Assembly (NCBI GenBank): GCA_037445245.1 | Contig: JBBIKU010000068.1 | Coordinates: 1-12,894 of the forward strand | DNA from: JBBIKU01 sp037445245 | GTDB taxonomy: Bacteria > Chloroflexota > Anaerolineae > Anaerolineales > Anaerolineaceae | DNA length: 12,894 nt | Direction of reading: 5' to 3' | Shown here: positions 1-7,229 of the stretch, piece by piece | How positions within the stretch are numbered: position 1 is the stretch's first letter | Layout of the letters: each line of letters starts with the position of its first letter | Program-made: the position numbers and the translations under genes | Notes under the pieces: model-generated | The model's database searches: none | What the model was told of the DNA's origin: nothing | Seen by the model: only the letters and a program-made list of their open reading frames with translations

Positions 1-1110
1 CTCGGTGGGGGTGGGGGAGATGGTCAGTTCATATTCGAGGGTGATGACCCGTTCGGAATGGGGCTGCGGGGTGAGCACAAATTCAATCGCTCGCCGCACC
101 GCAGCAGCCAGCCTGCCCGGCTGGGGCAAAAATACCTGCGTCCGCATTTCACCCGGCATCTCCCACACCGCCAGGTCAGCTGGCTGCAGGGTGAAATAGC
201 CAAATTGATCGAGATCGCCAAGTTTGAGTGCCAGGGGAAGACGCTGCAATAAATCGTCCAGCGTCAGATTGCTCTCCACGTAGGGCGAAAGGTTCTCGTA
301 GATCTCTTTCAATCGCACCAGATTGCCACCCTCCACAATGCGCAGAAAAACCAGGCGGAATATCTCTTGCTGGCGGCGATTGCGGGCAAGCTCGTCCATC
401 CCTTCCCGAAAACTGACGTAACACAACGCCTGGGCGCCGTCCATCGCCACCACGCCGGCTTCGATCCCGCCGCAAGCGTGCGGATACGCCTGTGGCACAA
501 CCACTTCCAGCTTGCCAATATGCTGCACCAGCGTGCTGAAATCATCGGCGTGGATCAACGCCCATTGCGCCGGGCGCAAGCCTAGGTTGTATTCTAGAGC
601 GCTATTGAGCTGCCGCATGCCGCCAATGGCGTAGGCAATTTGCAACCGCTGCATGGTATATCCCGGCAGGTAAACGAACAGGTCTGCCGGAATCGACAAT
701 AGGCTGGCACGCCCCAAGTCTGGGTTGTAAAAGACCAGCAGCATGGCATCGGTGCGGCTGACGTGCGGCGCTTGGCTGGCAGTGCCCATCAACAGCAGTA
801 CCTGCACCTGCGGTGGCAATACCAGGGGCGTCTGCGGCGGCGGGATCGGCGTCACCGGCGTCAGCCGCGGGGCAGCAAAGCCCTGCCACGCCGGCTGCAA
901 CAGCAGCGAGCTTTCGGATGGAGCGGCAGTAGTTGAAGCAGTGGGGGTGTTCGAGACGGTTGCCGAAGGAGAAGAGGTGTTCGTTCGCAGCAGGTATGGC
1001 AGACTTCCCAGCAGCGCACAGGAAGTCGCCATAAAAAACGACATCACAACGCACACGCCGTAGGCGAGACGCTTTAAGGACAAGACGAAAAAAGCAGAGG
1101 GCGGCAGCAT
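1..1110 (-). CDS. LytR-CpsA-Psr (LCP) family envelope protein, 3' end outside window
   Basis: This frame stays open for 370 codons from the ATG at 1110 to the left edge, so the C-terminus is missing. Residues 1-45 hold a hydrophobic segment (about 17-41), a signal anchor or signal peptide; the ATSC at 28-31 is only a poor lipobox. A Ser/Thr/Pro-rich linker (about 43-100) follows, so the rest should lie outside the membrane. The LCP domain spans about 103-260: RTDAMLLV (119-126), LLSIPADL (137-144), AYAIGG (160-164), DDFSTLVQHIGKLEVVVP (189-206), DGAQALCYVSFR (224-235) and RNRRQQ (243-248). Family members bind polyprenyl-pyrophosphate-linked glycans, and many transfer them to the cell wall. 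Here the usual SIPRD reads SIPAD and the usual YVR reads YVS, so two conserved arginines are lost and catalysis is uncertain. No good Shine-Dalgarno is seen; an internal ATG at residue 23 is possible. The family call is firm, the activity is not. Confidence 0.85.
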   Translation of the reverse strand, partial: MLPPSAFFVLSLKRLAYGVCVVMSFFMATSCALLGSLPYLLRTNTSSPSATVSNTPTASTTAAPSESSLLLQPAWQGFAAPRLTPVTPIPPPQTPLVLPPQVQVLLLMGTASQAPHVSRTDAMLLVFYNPDLGRASLLSIPADLFVYLPGYTMQRLQIAYAIGGMRQLNSALEYNLGLRPAQWALIHADDFSTLVQHIGKLEVVVPQAYPHACGGIEAGVVAMDGAQALCYVSFREGMDELARNRRQQEIFRLVFLRIVEGGNLVRLKEIYENLSPYVESNLTLDDLLQRLPLALKLGDLDQFGYFTLQPADLAVWEMPGEMRTQVFLPQPGRLAAAVRRAIEFVLTPQPHSERVITLEYELTISPTPTE

Positions 1111-1147
1111 GGACAGGAAAAATGGCGACTGGCAGGGGCTTGCCTGC

Positions 1148-1178
1148 ATTATAGCACGGCTGGCACGGCGGCTTGACA
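1148..1178 (-). promoter_or_regulatory. Putative promoter of the LCP gene
   Basis: On the minus strand a perfect -10 TATAAT (plus-strand ATTATA, 1148-1153) is preceded by TGC, giving an extended -10. It lies about 38 bases upstream of the LCP start. No good -35 is present at 17 bp; the only TTGACA-like DNA there is the reverse of the divergent NAPRTase -35 (1173-1178). An extended -10 can work with a weak -35. Confidence 0.5.
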
Positions 1179-1200
1179 CCCCTTTTGGCGGGAGTATAAT
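1173..1200 (+). promoter_or_regulatory. Consensus sigma-70 promoter of the NAPRTase gene
   Basis: TTGACA (1173-1178) and TATAAT (1195-1200) are both perfect consensus hexamers, separated by 16 bp. Transcription should start at about 1207, leaving a leader of about 40 nt before the ATG at 1246. Such a strong core promoter usually needs a repressor, which fits the palindrome immediately downstream. Confidence 0.8.
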
Positions 1201-1201
1201 C

Positions 1202-1216
1202 GTGTAAATATTACAC
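1202..1216. promoter_or_regulatory. Perfect inverted repeat, probable operator at the NAPRTase start site
   Basis: GTGTAA (1202-1207) and TTACAC (1211-1216) are perfect 6-bp inverted arms around ATA. The site begins one base after the -10 hexamer and covers the predicted +1, the usual place for a repressor operator. NAD-salvage genes are commonly repressed by NiaR, NrtR or similar factors, but I cannot match this sequence to any of them. The operator role is inferred from position and symmetry. Confidence 0.55.
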
Positions 1217-1220
1217 AAAC

Positions 1221-1234
1221 CCGGCAGCAGCCGG
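1221..1234 (+). other. Small hairpin overlapping the NAPRTase Shine-Dalgarno
   Basis: CCGGC-AGCA-GCCGG can form a 5-bp GC-rich hairpin in the short leader. Its 3' arm touches the start of the GGTGGGAG Shine-Dalgarno (1233-1240). It could modulate initiation, but a hairpin this short in GC-rich DNA may be chance. Confidence 0.3.
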
Positions 1235-1245
1235 TGGGAGCCCCC

Positions 1246-2589
1246 ATGAGCCTCTTCGATGGCAAGCGTTTGAGCGACGCCACCTTCAAACTCGATGTTG
1301 AACGCATGCGCAAAGGGTGGTACACCGATAAATATTTCACCAACATCGCCACCATGTTAACCCACCTGGCAGAGCAGGCGTACACCTATCAAGGCAAACA
1401 CCACCGCTTACCGCCGGAAGTTTCGGCTGAAAATATTTATCCCGGCGACATCGAAGTCGAAATGCAGTGGTTCACCCGCCGCACTGGCAAAACCATCGTT
1501 GTCGGTGTGGATAAAGCGCTGAGCATGCTGCGGCAGTGCACCGGCTACTGGCAGGGCGATCAATTTATCCAAACCGCCGACCAGCTCGAAGTCTACGCTG
1601 TGCACGACGGCTGCATCACGCAAAGCAACGGCGACCCGCTGAACGTTCAGCCGGTGATCAAGGTGCGCGGACGATACCGCGATTTTGCCATCCTCGAGAC
1701 CCCCACCCTCGGCATTCTCACCCGCGCCAGCCGGGTTGCCACCAACGTCTACCAGGCGTTGCAAGCTGCCCGCGGCAAACCGATGCTCTTCTTTCCCGCT
1801 CGCTTCGACCTGCACGAAGTTCAAGCCGCCGACGGCTACGCCTACAATATCGCCGTTCAGCGTTTCAACATGGATTTCGCCAGCACCCTCGGTCCATATG
1901 TATCGACCGACGCCCAGGGTGATTGGTGGGGCGGCAACGGCGGCGGCACCGTCTCGCACTCGGCGATCGCCTGCTTTCTCGGCGATACCGCGGAAGCCAT
2001 GCTCTCCTTCGCCACCACCCTGCCCGGCGACATCCCGCGCATTGCCCTGGTCGATTTCAACAACGACTGCATCGCCGATTCGTTGGCGGTCTGCCGGGCA
2101 ATGTTCAACCGCTATCGCCAGATGGTGGACGCCGGCAACCTGAAAGAAGCCGAGCGCTTCCGACTCTTTGGCGTGCGCCTGGACACCAGCGCCTCGTTGC
2201 GAGACGCCGCGGTGACGCCCATCGGCGACCCCGCCCTCGATCTGGGGGTGACGCCACGCCTGGTTTTCGCCGTGCGCAAGGCGCTGGATACCGATTGGGA
2301 AAGCTGGAAATTACCGCAGGAGTGGCGGCAGCGCGCCCGAGCGTACTGTCAGGCAATCAAGATCATCGTCTCGGGCGGTTTCAACCCGGAAAAGATCTCA
2401 CGCTTCGAAATGCTGATGGTGCCGGTGGATATCTACGGCGTCGGCTCGTCGCTTTTCGACAACCACAGTGCCACCGTCACCGATTTCACCGCCGACGTGG
2501 TGCGCGTGCGGGTGCACGGCGAATGGATCGATCTCGCCAAGGTGGGTCGTCGCCCGTGTAAAAATCCGGATTTGGAGCGGGTATGGTGA
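1246..2589 (+). CDS. pncB: Nicotinate phosphoribosyltransferase (NAD salvage)
   Basis: The predicted 447-aa cytosolic enzyme joins nicotinate and PRPP to give nicotinate mononucleotide, the first Preiss-Handler step of NAD salvage. Family landmarks are WYTDKYF (25-31), GDIEVEMQWFTRR (67-79), PARFDLHE (184-191), GTVSHSAIACFLGD (234-247, with the likely phosphorylatable His), LVDFNNDCIADSL (268-280), FGVRLDTS (308-315), IIVSGGFNPEKISRFE (373-388), DIYGVGSSLFD (395-405) and VGRRPCKNPDLERV (433-446). Length suits the family. The ATG at 1246 is preferred because GGTGGGAG (1233-1240) lies 5 nt upstream; an in-frame GTG at 1234 lies inside that Shine-Dalgarno. The gene is apparently monocistronic, divergent from the LCP gene and convergent with prmA. 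The core promoter is perfect, so the adjacent palindrome probably imposes control. Specificity for nicotinate rather than nicotinamide is inferred from family resemblance. Confidence 0.9.
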   Translation: MSLFDGKRLSDATFKLDVERMRKGWYTDKYFTNIATMLTHLAEQAYTYQGKHHRLPPEVSAENIYPGDIEVEMQWFTRRTGKTIVVGVDKALSMLRQCTGYWQGDQFIQTADQLEVYAVHDGCITQSNGDPLNVQPVIKVRGRYRDFAILETPTLGILTRASRVATNVYQALQAARGKPMLFFPARFDLHEVQAADGYAYNIAVQRFNMDFASTLGPYVSTDAQGDWWGGNGGGTVSHSAIACFLGDTAEAMLSFATTLPGDIPRIALVDFNNDCIADSLAVCRAMFNRYRQMVDAGNLKEAERFRLFGVRLDTSASLRDAAVTPIGDPALDLGVTPRLVFAVRKALDTDWESWKLPQEWRQRARAYCQAIKIIVSGGFNPEKISRFEMLMVPVDIYGVGSSLFDNHSATVTDFTADVVRVRVHGEWIDLAKVGRRPCKNPDLERVW

Positions 2590-2590
2590 T

Positions 2591-3505
2591 TCAGGCGCGC
2601 AGCGCCAGCGCCACCCAGTCCTCCTGCTGAAGTCGTTCCAGCTTCTTCAATCCAAGCCGGACGGCGGTGGCTTCGACCTCCGCCGCCTGCTCTTCCAGGA
2701 TTCCAGACAGCACCAGAACGCCACCACTGCTCAGGATTTCAGGCAAGCCTTCAGCCACCAGGTTCAGGATCACCGGCGCCAGGATATTGGCAAGCACCAG
2801 CGGCGCTTTTTGGATCGAGAACGCGCCGGAGCGGATCTCAGCCAGCGAGCCCCAACCGCACTCAAAACGATCCAGCACGCCGTTTCGCTCGGCGTTGTCC
2901 CGCGCCACGTCCAGCGCCTGGGCGTCGATGTCCACCCCCAGCGCCCAACCAGCGCCTAGCAACAGGGCGGCAATCGAGAGAATTCCAGAACCGCAACCCA
3001 AGTCGATCACCGGGCTGGCGGGCGGCAGGTACTTTTCGACCATCTCCAGGCACAAACGGGTGGTGGGGTGGCTGCCGCTGCCGAATGCCATGCTGGGATC
3101 GAGCCGCAATGCCACCCGCCCCGGAGAGGATTTCTCGACCCAGGTGGGAAGCACGAGCAACCGCTCTCCGATTTCAATCGGATGGCAATGCTCTTTCCAG
3201 GCTTCCATCCAGTTTTGCTCTACAATGGGGCGAAAGGCGGGTTCAGGAATAGGTTGAATGCGGCTCATGTGCCACAATGCCTCACTCAGCCGTTGGCGCG
3301 TTTCCTCCAGTTGCTCATCGACCGGAATGTAGCCGTACACCCGCACCGTGCCGCTGGGAACCCCCTTTTTATGGGCGTCATCATAACGCAAATCGCTCTC
3401 CATCACCACGCTGTTGACGACGAAGAGAGAAAGCGTTTCAGCGAGAGCTTCAGCCAGTTCGCCGTCGGTCTTGAACCAAACCTCGAGCCATCGCGCTTCA
3501 ACCAC
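2591..3505 (-). CDS. prmA: Ribosomal protein L11 methyltransferase PrmA
   Basis: The predicted 304-aa cytosolic SAM-dependent enzyme methylates ribosomal protein L11. The N-terminal substrate-recognition domain covers about residues 1-100. The catalytic domain follows with LDPSMAFGSGSHPTT (135-149, typical of PrmA), SAM motif I VIDLGCGSGILSIA (166-179), the acidic ribose-binding VDID (191-194) and ANILAPVI (239-246, the PrmA form of motif IV). The start is set at GTG 3505: AAGGA (3514-3518) sits 8 nt upstream, and the protein then begins MVEARWLEVWFK as PrmA proteins do. A longer in-frame ORF up to 3631 only adds residues encoded inside dnaJ. The gene overlaps the dnaJ end by 8 bp, suggesting translational coupling, and is last in the heat-shock operon. 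A dnaJ-prmA pairing is known in other phyla. Its stop is one base from the convergent NAPRTase stop. Confidence 0.92.
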   Translation of the reverse strand: MVEARWLEVWFKTDGELAEALAETLSLFVVNSVVMESDLRYDDAHKKGVPSGTVRVYGYIPVDEQLEETRQRLSEALWHMSRIQPIPEPAFRPIVEQNWMEAWKEHCHPIEIGERLLVLPTWVEKSSPGRVALRLDPSMAFGSGSHPTTRLCLEMVEKYLPPASPVIDLGCGSGILSIAALLLGAGWALGVDIDAQALDVARDNAERNGVLDRFECGWGSLAEIRSGAFSIQKAPLVLANILAPVILNLVAEGLPEILSSGGVLVLSGILEEQAAEVEATAVRLGLKKLERLQQEDWVALALRA

Positions 3506-4613
3506 CCAGTACGTCCTTAAGGCGATCGAGGAAGCTGCGCTCCTGCGGTCGCACTTCGCTGCCCAGTGTTTCTGCCAGCCGCTCGAAGAGCACCTGTTGC
3601 TCGCTCGACAAGCGGGTGGGGATTTCAACATTGACGATCACCAACTGGTCGCCGCGACCATTCCCGTGCACATCTGGCACCCCTTTGCCTTTGAGCCGAA
3701 AGATCTTTCCCGCCTGCGTCCCCTTGGGAATCTTGAGCCTGACTGGTCCGTCAATGGTGGGGACTTCGACCTCCGCCCCCAGCGCCGCCTGGGCAACGTT
3801 GACGTCCAGATCCAGCAGAAGATCGTTGCGGCGACGACGGAAGAATTGATGCGGTTTTACTTTGATCTCAATATACAGGTTGCCGTTCGGACCGTTGTTC
3901 ACCCCCGGCTGTCCTTCGCCCGCCAGGCGGATCTGGGTGCCGTTATCCACACCGGGAGGGACCGAAATGGTCTTGTGCACCGTAACGCGTCGCAAGCCGC
4001 GCCCGCGGCAGTCGGGGCACGGCGCAGCGATGGTTTCGCCCTGTCCCCGGCAGCTCGGGCAGGTGGAGACCTGCACCATCGAACCCAAGAAGGTCTGCCG
4101 CACGCTTTGCACTTCGCCATGCCCGTTGCAGGTGCTGCAACGGATCGGGGTCGTTCCGGGGGCGGCGCCACTTCCCCTGCAGGTGGAACAGGTTTGGTCG
4201 CGAGTGATTTCGATCTCTTTATCGACGCCGAAGACAGCTTCTTCGAAACTTAACCCGATCGTCTGGCTCAAATCGGGACCACGCCGGGGCGCGTTACGCG
4301 TACGGCGACGGGTCGAAGACCCGAAGCCAAACAGATCGCCGAACAGGTCTCCAAAGTCAAAACTGGAGAAGTCCGGCATACCACCCATGCCGTTCAAGCC
4401 GGCGTGTCCAAAGCGATCGTATGCTGCCCGTTTGTCTGCATCCGAGAGCACGGCATAAGCTTCGTTGAGCTCCTTGAAGCGCTCTTCGGCGTCGGGTGAT
4501 TTATTCACATCGGGATGATAATTGCGCGCCAGCTTTCGAAAAGCCGATTTCAGCTCATCCTGGGTAGCGGCACGGCTCACCCCGAGAACTTCGTAATAAT
4601 CTCTCTTAGACAT
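3498..4613 (-). CDS. dnaJ: Chaperone protein DnaJ (Hsp40)
   Basis: The predicted 371-aa cytosolic co-chaperone stimulates DnaK ATP hydrolysis and delivers unfolded clients. The J domain (about 3-70) has the essential HPD at 33-35. A Gly/Phe-rich stretch (about 69-98, FDFGDLFGDLFGFG) follows. The zinc region has all four CxxCxGxG repeats: CSTCRGSG (142), CSTCNGHG (159), CPSCRGQG (185) and CPDCRGRG (199), enough for two zinc ions. The C-terminal substrate-binding domains run from about 210 to 350, ending in RSFLDRLKDVLGG. Length and architecture are those of a class I (type A) DnaJ. It follows dnaK by 74 nt and overlaps prmA by 8 bp. The Shine-Dalgarno upstream of the ATG is weak (AACGGTAACGA before the start), so coupling or upstream RNA structure may matter. 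Confidence 0.97.
   Translation of the reverse strand: MSKRDYYEVLGVSRAATQDELKSAFRKLARNYHPDVNKSPDAEERFKELNEAYAVLSDADKRAAYDRFGHAGLNGMGGMPDFSSFDFGDLFGDLFGFGSSTRRRTRNAPRRGPDLSQTIGLSFEEAVFGVDKEIEITRDQTCSTCRGSGAAPGTTPIRCSTCNGHGEVQSVRQTFLGSMVQVSTCPSCRGQGETIAAPCPDCRGRGLRRVTVHKTISVPPGVDNGTQIRLAGEGQPGVNNGPNGNLYIEIKVKPHQFFRRRRNDLLLDLDVNVAQAALGAEVEVPTIDGPVRLKIPKGTQAGKIFRLKGKGVPDVHGNGRGDQLVIVNVEIPTRLSSEQQVLFERLAETLGSEVRPQERSFLDRLKDVLGG
3514..3518 (-). promoter_or_regulatory. Ribosome binding site of prmA
   Basis: AAGGA on the minus strand lies 8 nt before GTG 3505, within the end of dnaJ. It decides the prmA start in favour of GTG over upstream in-frame codons. Confidence 0.65.
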
Positions 4614-4630
4614 TCGTTACCGTTCAACCA

Positions 4631-4667
4631 TTTCTCTTGCGCCGCATCACCTGATCCCAGAGAGAAA
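4631..4667 (-). repeat. Inverted repeat in the dnaK-dnaJ intergenic gap
   Basis: TTTCTCT (4631-4637) and AGAGAAA (4661-4667) are perfect 7-bp inverted arms with 23 nt between, in the 74-nt gap of the chaperone operon. Transcribed on the minus strand they could form a weak hairpin with a large loop, possibly a processing or partial attenuation site. No U-tract follows, so it is not a typical terminator. The AU-rich stem makes chance plausible. Confidence 0.25.
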
Positions 4668-4687
4668 CCATTAAACAAACGCTTCGG

Positions 4688-6601
4688 TCAGGCGCTGGTG
4701 AACTCCCCGTCGACCACATCTTCATCGCTGGCTTCGTCCTTCGGTTCAGCAGAGTCGGAGGCGCCGGGCTGCGAGCCGCCTTTACCGTCGCTGCCGGCAG
4801 GCTGCTGGTACATGCTGGCGCCGAGCTGTTGCAGGGTCTGACTGAGCTGGTCGCTGGCTTTGCGGATGGCTTCGACATCTTCGCCCGCCAGAGCCTCCTT
4901 AAGCCGCTTGGCGCCGTCTTCAGCTTCTGCCTTCTTATCCGCCGGGATTTTGTCGGCGTGTTCTTTCAGCGTTTTCTGGGTAGCGTAGACCAGGTTATCA
5001 GCCTGATTGCGAACCTCGATCACCTCCTTGCGTTTACGGTCTTCTTCGGCGTGCGCCTCAGCGTCTTTGCGCATCCTTTCGATTTCGTCCTCGGTGAGAC
5101 CCGAAGAGGCAGTGATGGTGATATTCTGGCTGCGTCCGGTTGCCTTGTCTTGAGCGGTGACCTTGAGGATGCCGTTGGCGTCGGTGTCGAAGGTGACCTC
5201 AATCTGAGGCACGCCGCGTGGCGCCGGCGGGATGCCATCCAAGATGAACTTGCCCAGTGATTTGTTGTCCGTTGCCATCGGGCGTTCCCCCTGCAACACG
5301 TGAATCTCGACCTGGGTCTGGCTGTCGGCAGCGGTGGAGAAGATCTGGCTCTTGCGGGTGGGGATGGTGGTGTTGCGTTCGATGATAGGGGTCGCCACCC
5401 CGCCCAAGGTTTCGATGGATAACGTCAATGGGGTTACATCCAGTAGTAAAACGTCTTTGACCTCGCCGCCCAGCACGCCCGCCTGAATGGCGGCGCCCAC
5501 CGCCACCACCTCGTCCGGGTTGACGCCCTTGTGCGGATCCTTTCCGAATTCGCGCCGCACTGCCGCTTGCACGGCTGGCATGCGGGTCATGCCGCCCACC
5601 AGCACCACCTCATGAATATCGGTGGGCTTCAAACCAGCGTCAGCGAGCGCCCGACGCACCGGCTCTAGGCTGCGCTCGATCAGGTCGTGAGTCAACTGCT
5701 CCAACTTGGCGCGGGTCAGGGTCATCACCAAATGCTTGGGTCCGCTGGCATCGGCGGTGATGTAAGGTAGATTGATTTCAGTCTGCATCACGCTCGAAAG
5801 CTCGATCTTGGCTTTCTCGGCAGCTTCCCTCAGACGTTGCAACGATTGACGGTCATTGCGCAGGTCGATTCCCTGCTCTTTCTTGAATTCATCCACCAGG
5901 TGATCGATAACACGCTGGTCAAAATCGTCGCCGCCCAGAAAGGTGTCACCCGAGGTGGCGCGCACCTGGAAGACGCCTTCACCGACATCGAGGATCGAAA
6001 TATCGAAGGTGCCGCCGCCCAGGTCGTAGACCGCGATTAATTCGTTGTTTTTCTTGTCTAAGCCGTACGCCAGCGAAGAGGCAGTAGGCTCGTTGATGAT
6101 GCGCATCACTTCCAGCCCGGCGATGCGCCCGGCATCTTTGGTGGCGTTGCGTTGAGCGTCGTTGAAATAAGCCGGAACGGTGATGACCGCCTGCGTCACT
6201 GGTTCTCCCAGGTAGGCTTCAGCATCGGCTTTCAGCTTGGCAAGTAACATCGCTGAAATTTCCGGCGGTGAATACTCCTTATCGTCCATCATCACCCGCA
6301 CGTCGCCATTCACCGCCTTGCTCACGCGATAGGGCACGCGGCTCAGGCTGCGCTGCACTTCGGGATCATCATATTTCCGTCCCATGAAGCGCTTGATGGA
6401 GGTAATGGTATTCTCTGGATTGATGATCGACTGGTTGCGCGCTACCCGTCCGACCAGACGTTCGCGGTTCTTGTTCACCGCCACCACCGAAGGCAGCAGA
6501 CGCTCCCCCTCGGCGGTCGGGATCACGGTCGGTTCGCCGCCAACCATGACCGCCATGACAGAATTGGTGGTACCCAGGTCAATGCCGATGATCTTTCCCA
6601 T
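4688..6601 (-). CDS. dnaK: Chaperone protein DnaK (Hsp70)
   Basis: The predicted 637-aa cytosolic ATP-dependent chaperone works with DnaJ and GrpE. Nucleotide-binding domain signatures are IGIDLGTTNSVMAVM (5-19, phosphate 1), VYDLGGGTFDISILD (191-205, phosphate 2) and VVLVGGMTRMPAVQ (332-345, adenosine). The interdomain linker DVLLLD is at 383-388, followed by the beta-sandwich substrate domain with ERNTTIPT and the GERPMATDN loop. An alpha-helical lid follows, then a Gly/Ser-rich tail ending DEDVVDGEFTSA, a slightly altered form of the usual acidic C-terminus. The long NBD with its loop segment at about 75-95 is typical of bacterial DnaK rather than of short Gram-positive-specific variants alone. 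GGAG, overlapping the grpE stop, precedes the ATG by about 13 nt, a rather long spacing. The spacing to grpE is 16 nt. Expression should be controlled by HrcA at the upstream CIRCE. Confidence 0.98.
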   Translation of the reverse strand: MGKIIGIDLGTTNSVMAVMVGGEPTVIPTAEGERLLPSVVAVNKNRERLVGRVARNQSIINPENTITSIKRFMGRKYDDPEVQRSLSRVPYRVSKAVNGDVRVMMDDKEYSPPEISAMLLAKLKADAEAYLGEPVTQAVITVPAYFNDAQRNATKDAGRIAGLEVMRIINEPTASSLAYGLDKKNNELIAVYDLGGGTFDISILDVGEGVFQVRATSGDTFLGGDDFDQRVIDHLVDEFKKEQGIDLRNDRQSLQRLREAAEKAKIELSSVMQTEINLPYITADASGPKHLVMTLTRAKLEQLTHDLIERSLEPVRRALADAGLKPTDIHEVVLVGGMTRMPAVQAAVRREFGKDPHKGVNPDEVVAVGAAIQAGVLGGEVKDVLLLDVTPLTLSIETLGGVATPIIERNTTIPTRKSQIFSTAADSQTQVEIHVLQGERPMATDNKSLGKFILDGIPPAPRGVPQIEVTFDTDANGILKVTAQDKATGRSQNITITASSGLTEDEIERMRKDAEAHAEEDRKRKEVIEVRNQADNLVYATQKTLKEHADKIPADKKAEAEDGAKRLKEALAGEDVEAIRKASDQLSQTLQQLGASMYQQPAGSDGKGGSQPGASDSAEPKDEASDEDVVDGEFTSA

Positions 6602-6617
6602 GTTTACGTTAATTCTC

Positions 6618-7211
6618 CTAGCGGGCTACCCGGACGAGCGCCGGACGGATGACACGTTCGCCAAGCTGATACCCTTGTTGAACGACTTCAATAATCTCCC
6701 CGCTCTCACAGCCGGGGCAGTCTTCGTGTGATATGGCTTCGTGAAAGGTCGGGTCAAACTGATCCATCGCAATAGGGGTGACGCCCTTGCTTTCGAGGAT
6801 CTTTTGTAATTTGCGGTAGATCAGTTCGATCCCTTCCGCCCAGCCGGCGCCGTCCCCATTCACGGGGCGGGCTTTGAGGGCGCGTTCCAGATCATCTACA
6901 ATCACCAGATACTCCTTGATGATCTCGGCGGTGATGGACTCGCTCGTCTGCGCATAATCGCGTTCGACGCGCTTCTTGAAATTCGAAAAATCGGCTCGTT
7001 CGCGCTGCCAGCCCTCAAAGTTCTCGGCGGCTTGCTGGCGAGCCTGCTCCAGTTCTTTTTTCAATTCTTCAAACTCTCCAGCAGACACCTCAACCCTTTG
7101 AGGTTGTCCCTCTTCGGATTCGATCAACTCTTCGGCAGCCGTCGACTGCCCACCCGACGAATCGCCTGCTTTGAGCATTTCCTGTTTTTGCTTCTTCGTA
7201 TCTTTCCTCAT
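6618..7211 (-). CDS. grpE: Nucleotide exchange factor GrpE, with a CxxC in its beta domain
   Basis: The predicted 197-aa cytosolic homodimeric factor releases ADP from DnaK. It has a charged, disordered N-terminus (1-45), a long coiled-coil helix (about 46-100, FEELKKELEQARQQAAENFE) with the family motif RADFSNFKKRVERD (72-85), a helical section with VDDLERALK (105-113) and a C-terminal beta domain (about 150-197) with FDPTFHEAI (152-160) and GYQLGERVIRPALVRVA (180-196). The beta domain contains CPGC at 165-168, where most GrpE proteins have no cysteine; it may be a redox or metal site. The ATG at 7211 is chosen because GAGGTG (7218-7223) lies 6 nt upstream; an in-frame GTG at 7220 falls inside that Shine-Dalgarno. 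It follows hrcA by 18 nt. Confidence 0.95.
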   Translation of the reverse strand: MRKDTKKQKQEMLKAGDSSGGQSTAAEELIESEEGQPQRVEVSAGEFEELKKELEQARQQAAENFEGWQRERADFSNFKKRVERDYAQTSESITAEIIKEYLVIVDDLERALKARPVNGDGAGWAEGIELIYRKLQKILESKGVTPIAMDQFDPTFHEAISHEDCPGCESGEIIEVVQQGYQLGERVIRPALVRVAR

Positions 7212-7217
7212 CAATTT

Positions 7218-7223
7218 CACCTC
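7218..7223 (-). promoter_or_regulatory. Ribosome binding site of grpE
   Basis: GAGGTG on the minus strand is 6 nt before ATG 7211. It decides between that ATG and the overlapping GTG at 7220. Confidence 0.7.
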
Positions 7224-7229
7224 GCAAGA

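Noticed and set aside
602..1054. 150-codon minus-strand frame in the LCP region
   Set aside because: It is another frame of the LCP gene. The true frame is open for 370 codons and carries all LCP motifs; this one is an Ala/Cys-rich shadow.
1923..2561. 212-codon and 152-codon plus-strand frames within the NAPRTase gene
   Set aside because: They are Arg/Pro-rich alternative-frame readings of a GC-rich gene, with no motif or ribosome site.
2562..2573. Palindrome AAATCCGGATTT followed by TTT on the minus strand, a possible prmA terminator
   Set aside because: With a loop of at least 4 nt it leaves only a 4-bp AU-rich stem, and it is inside the NAPRTase coding sequence. It is too weak to call.
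3414..4253. 279-codon plus-strand open frame
   Set aside because: It is antisense to dnaJ and prmA, whose family motifs are unambiguous. The product has no domain-like pattern.
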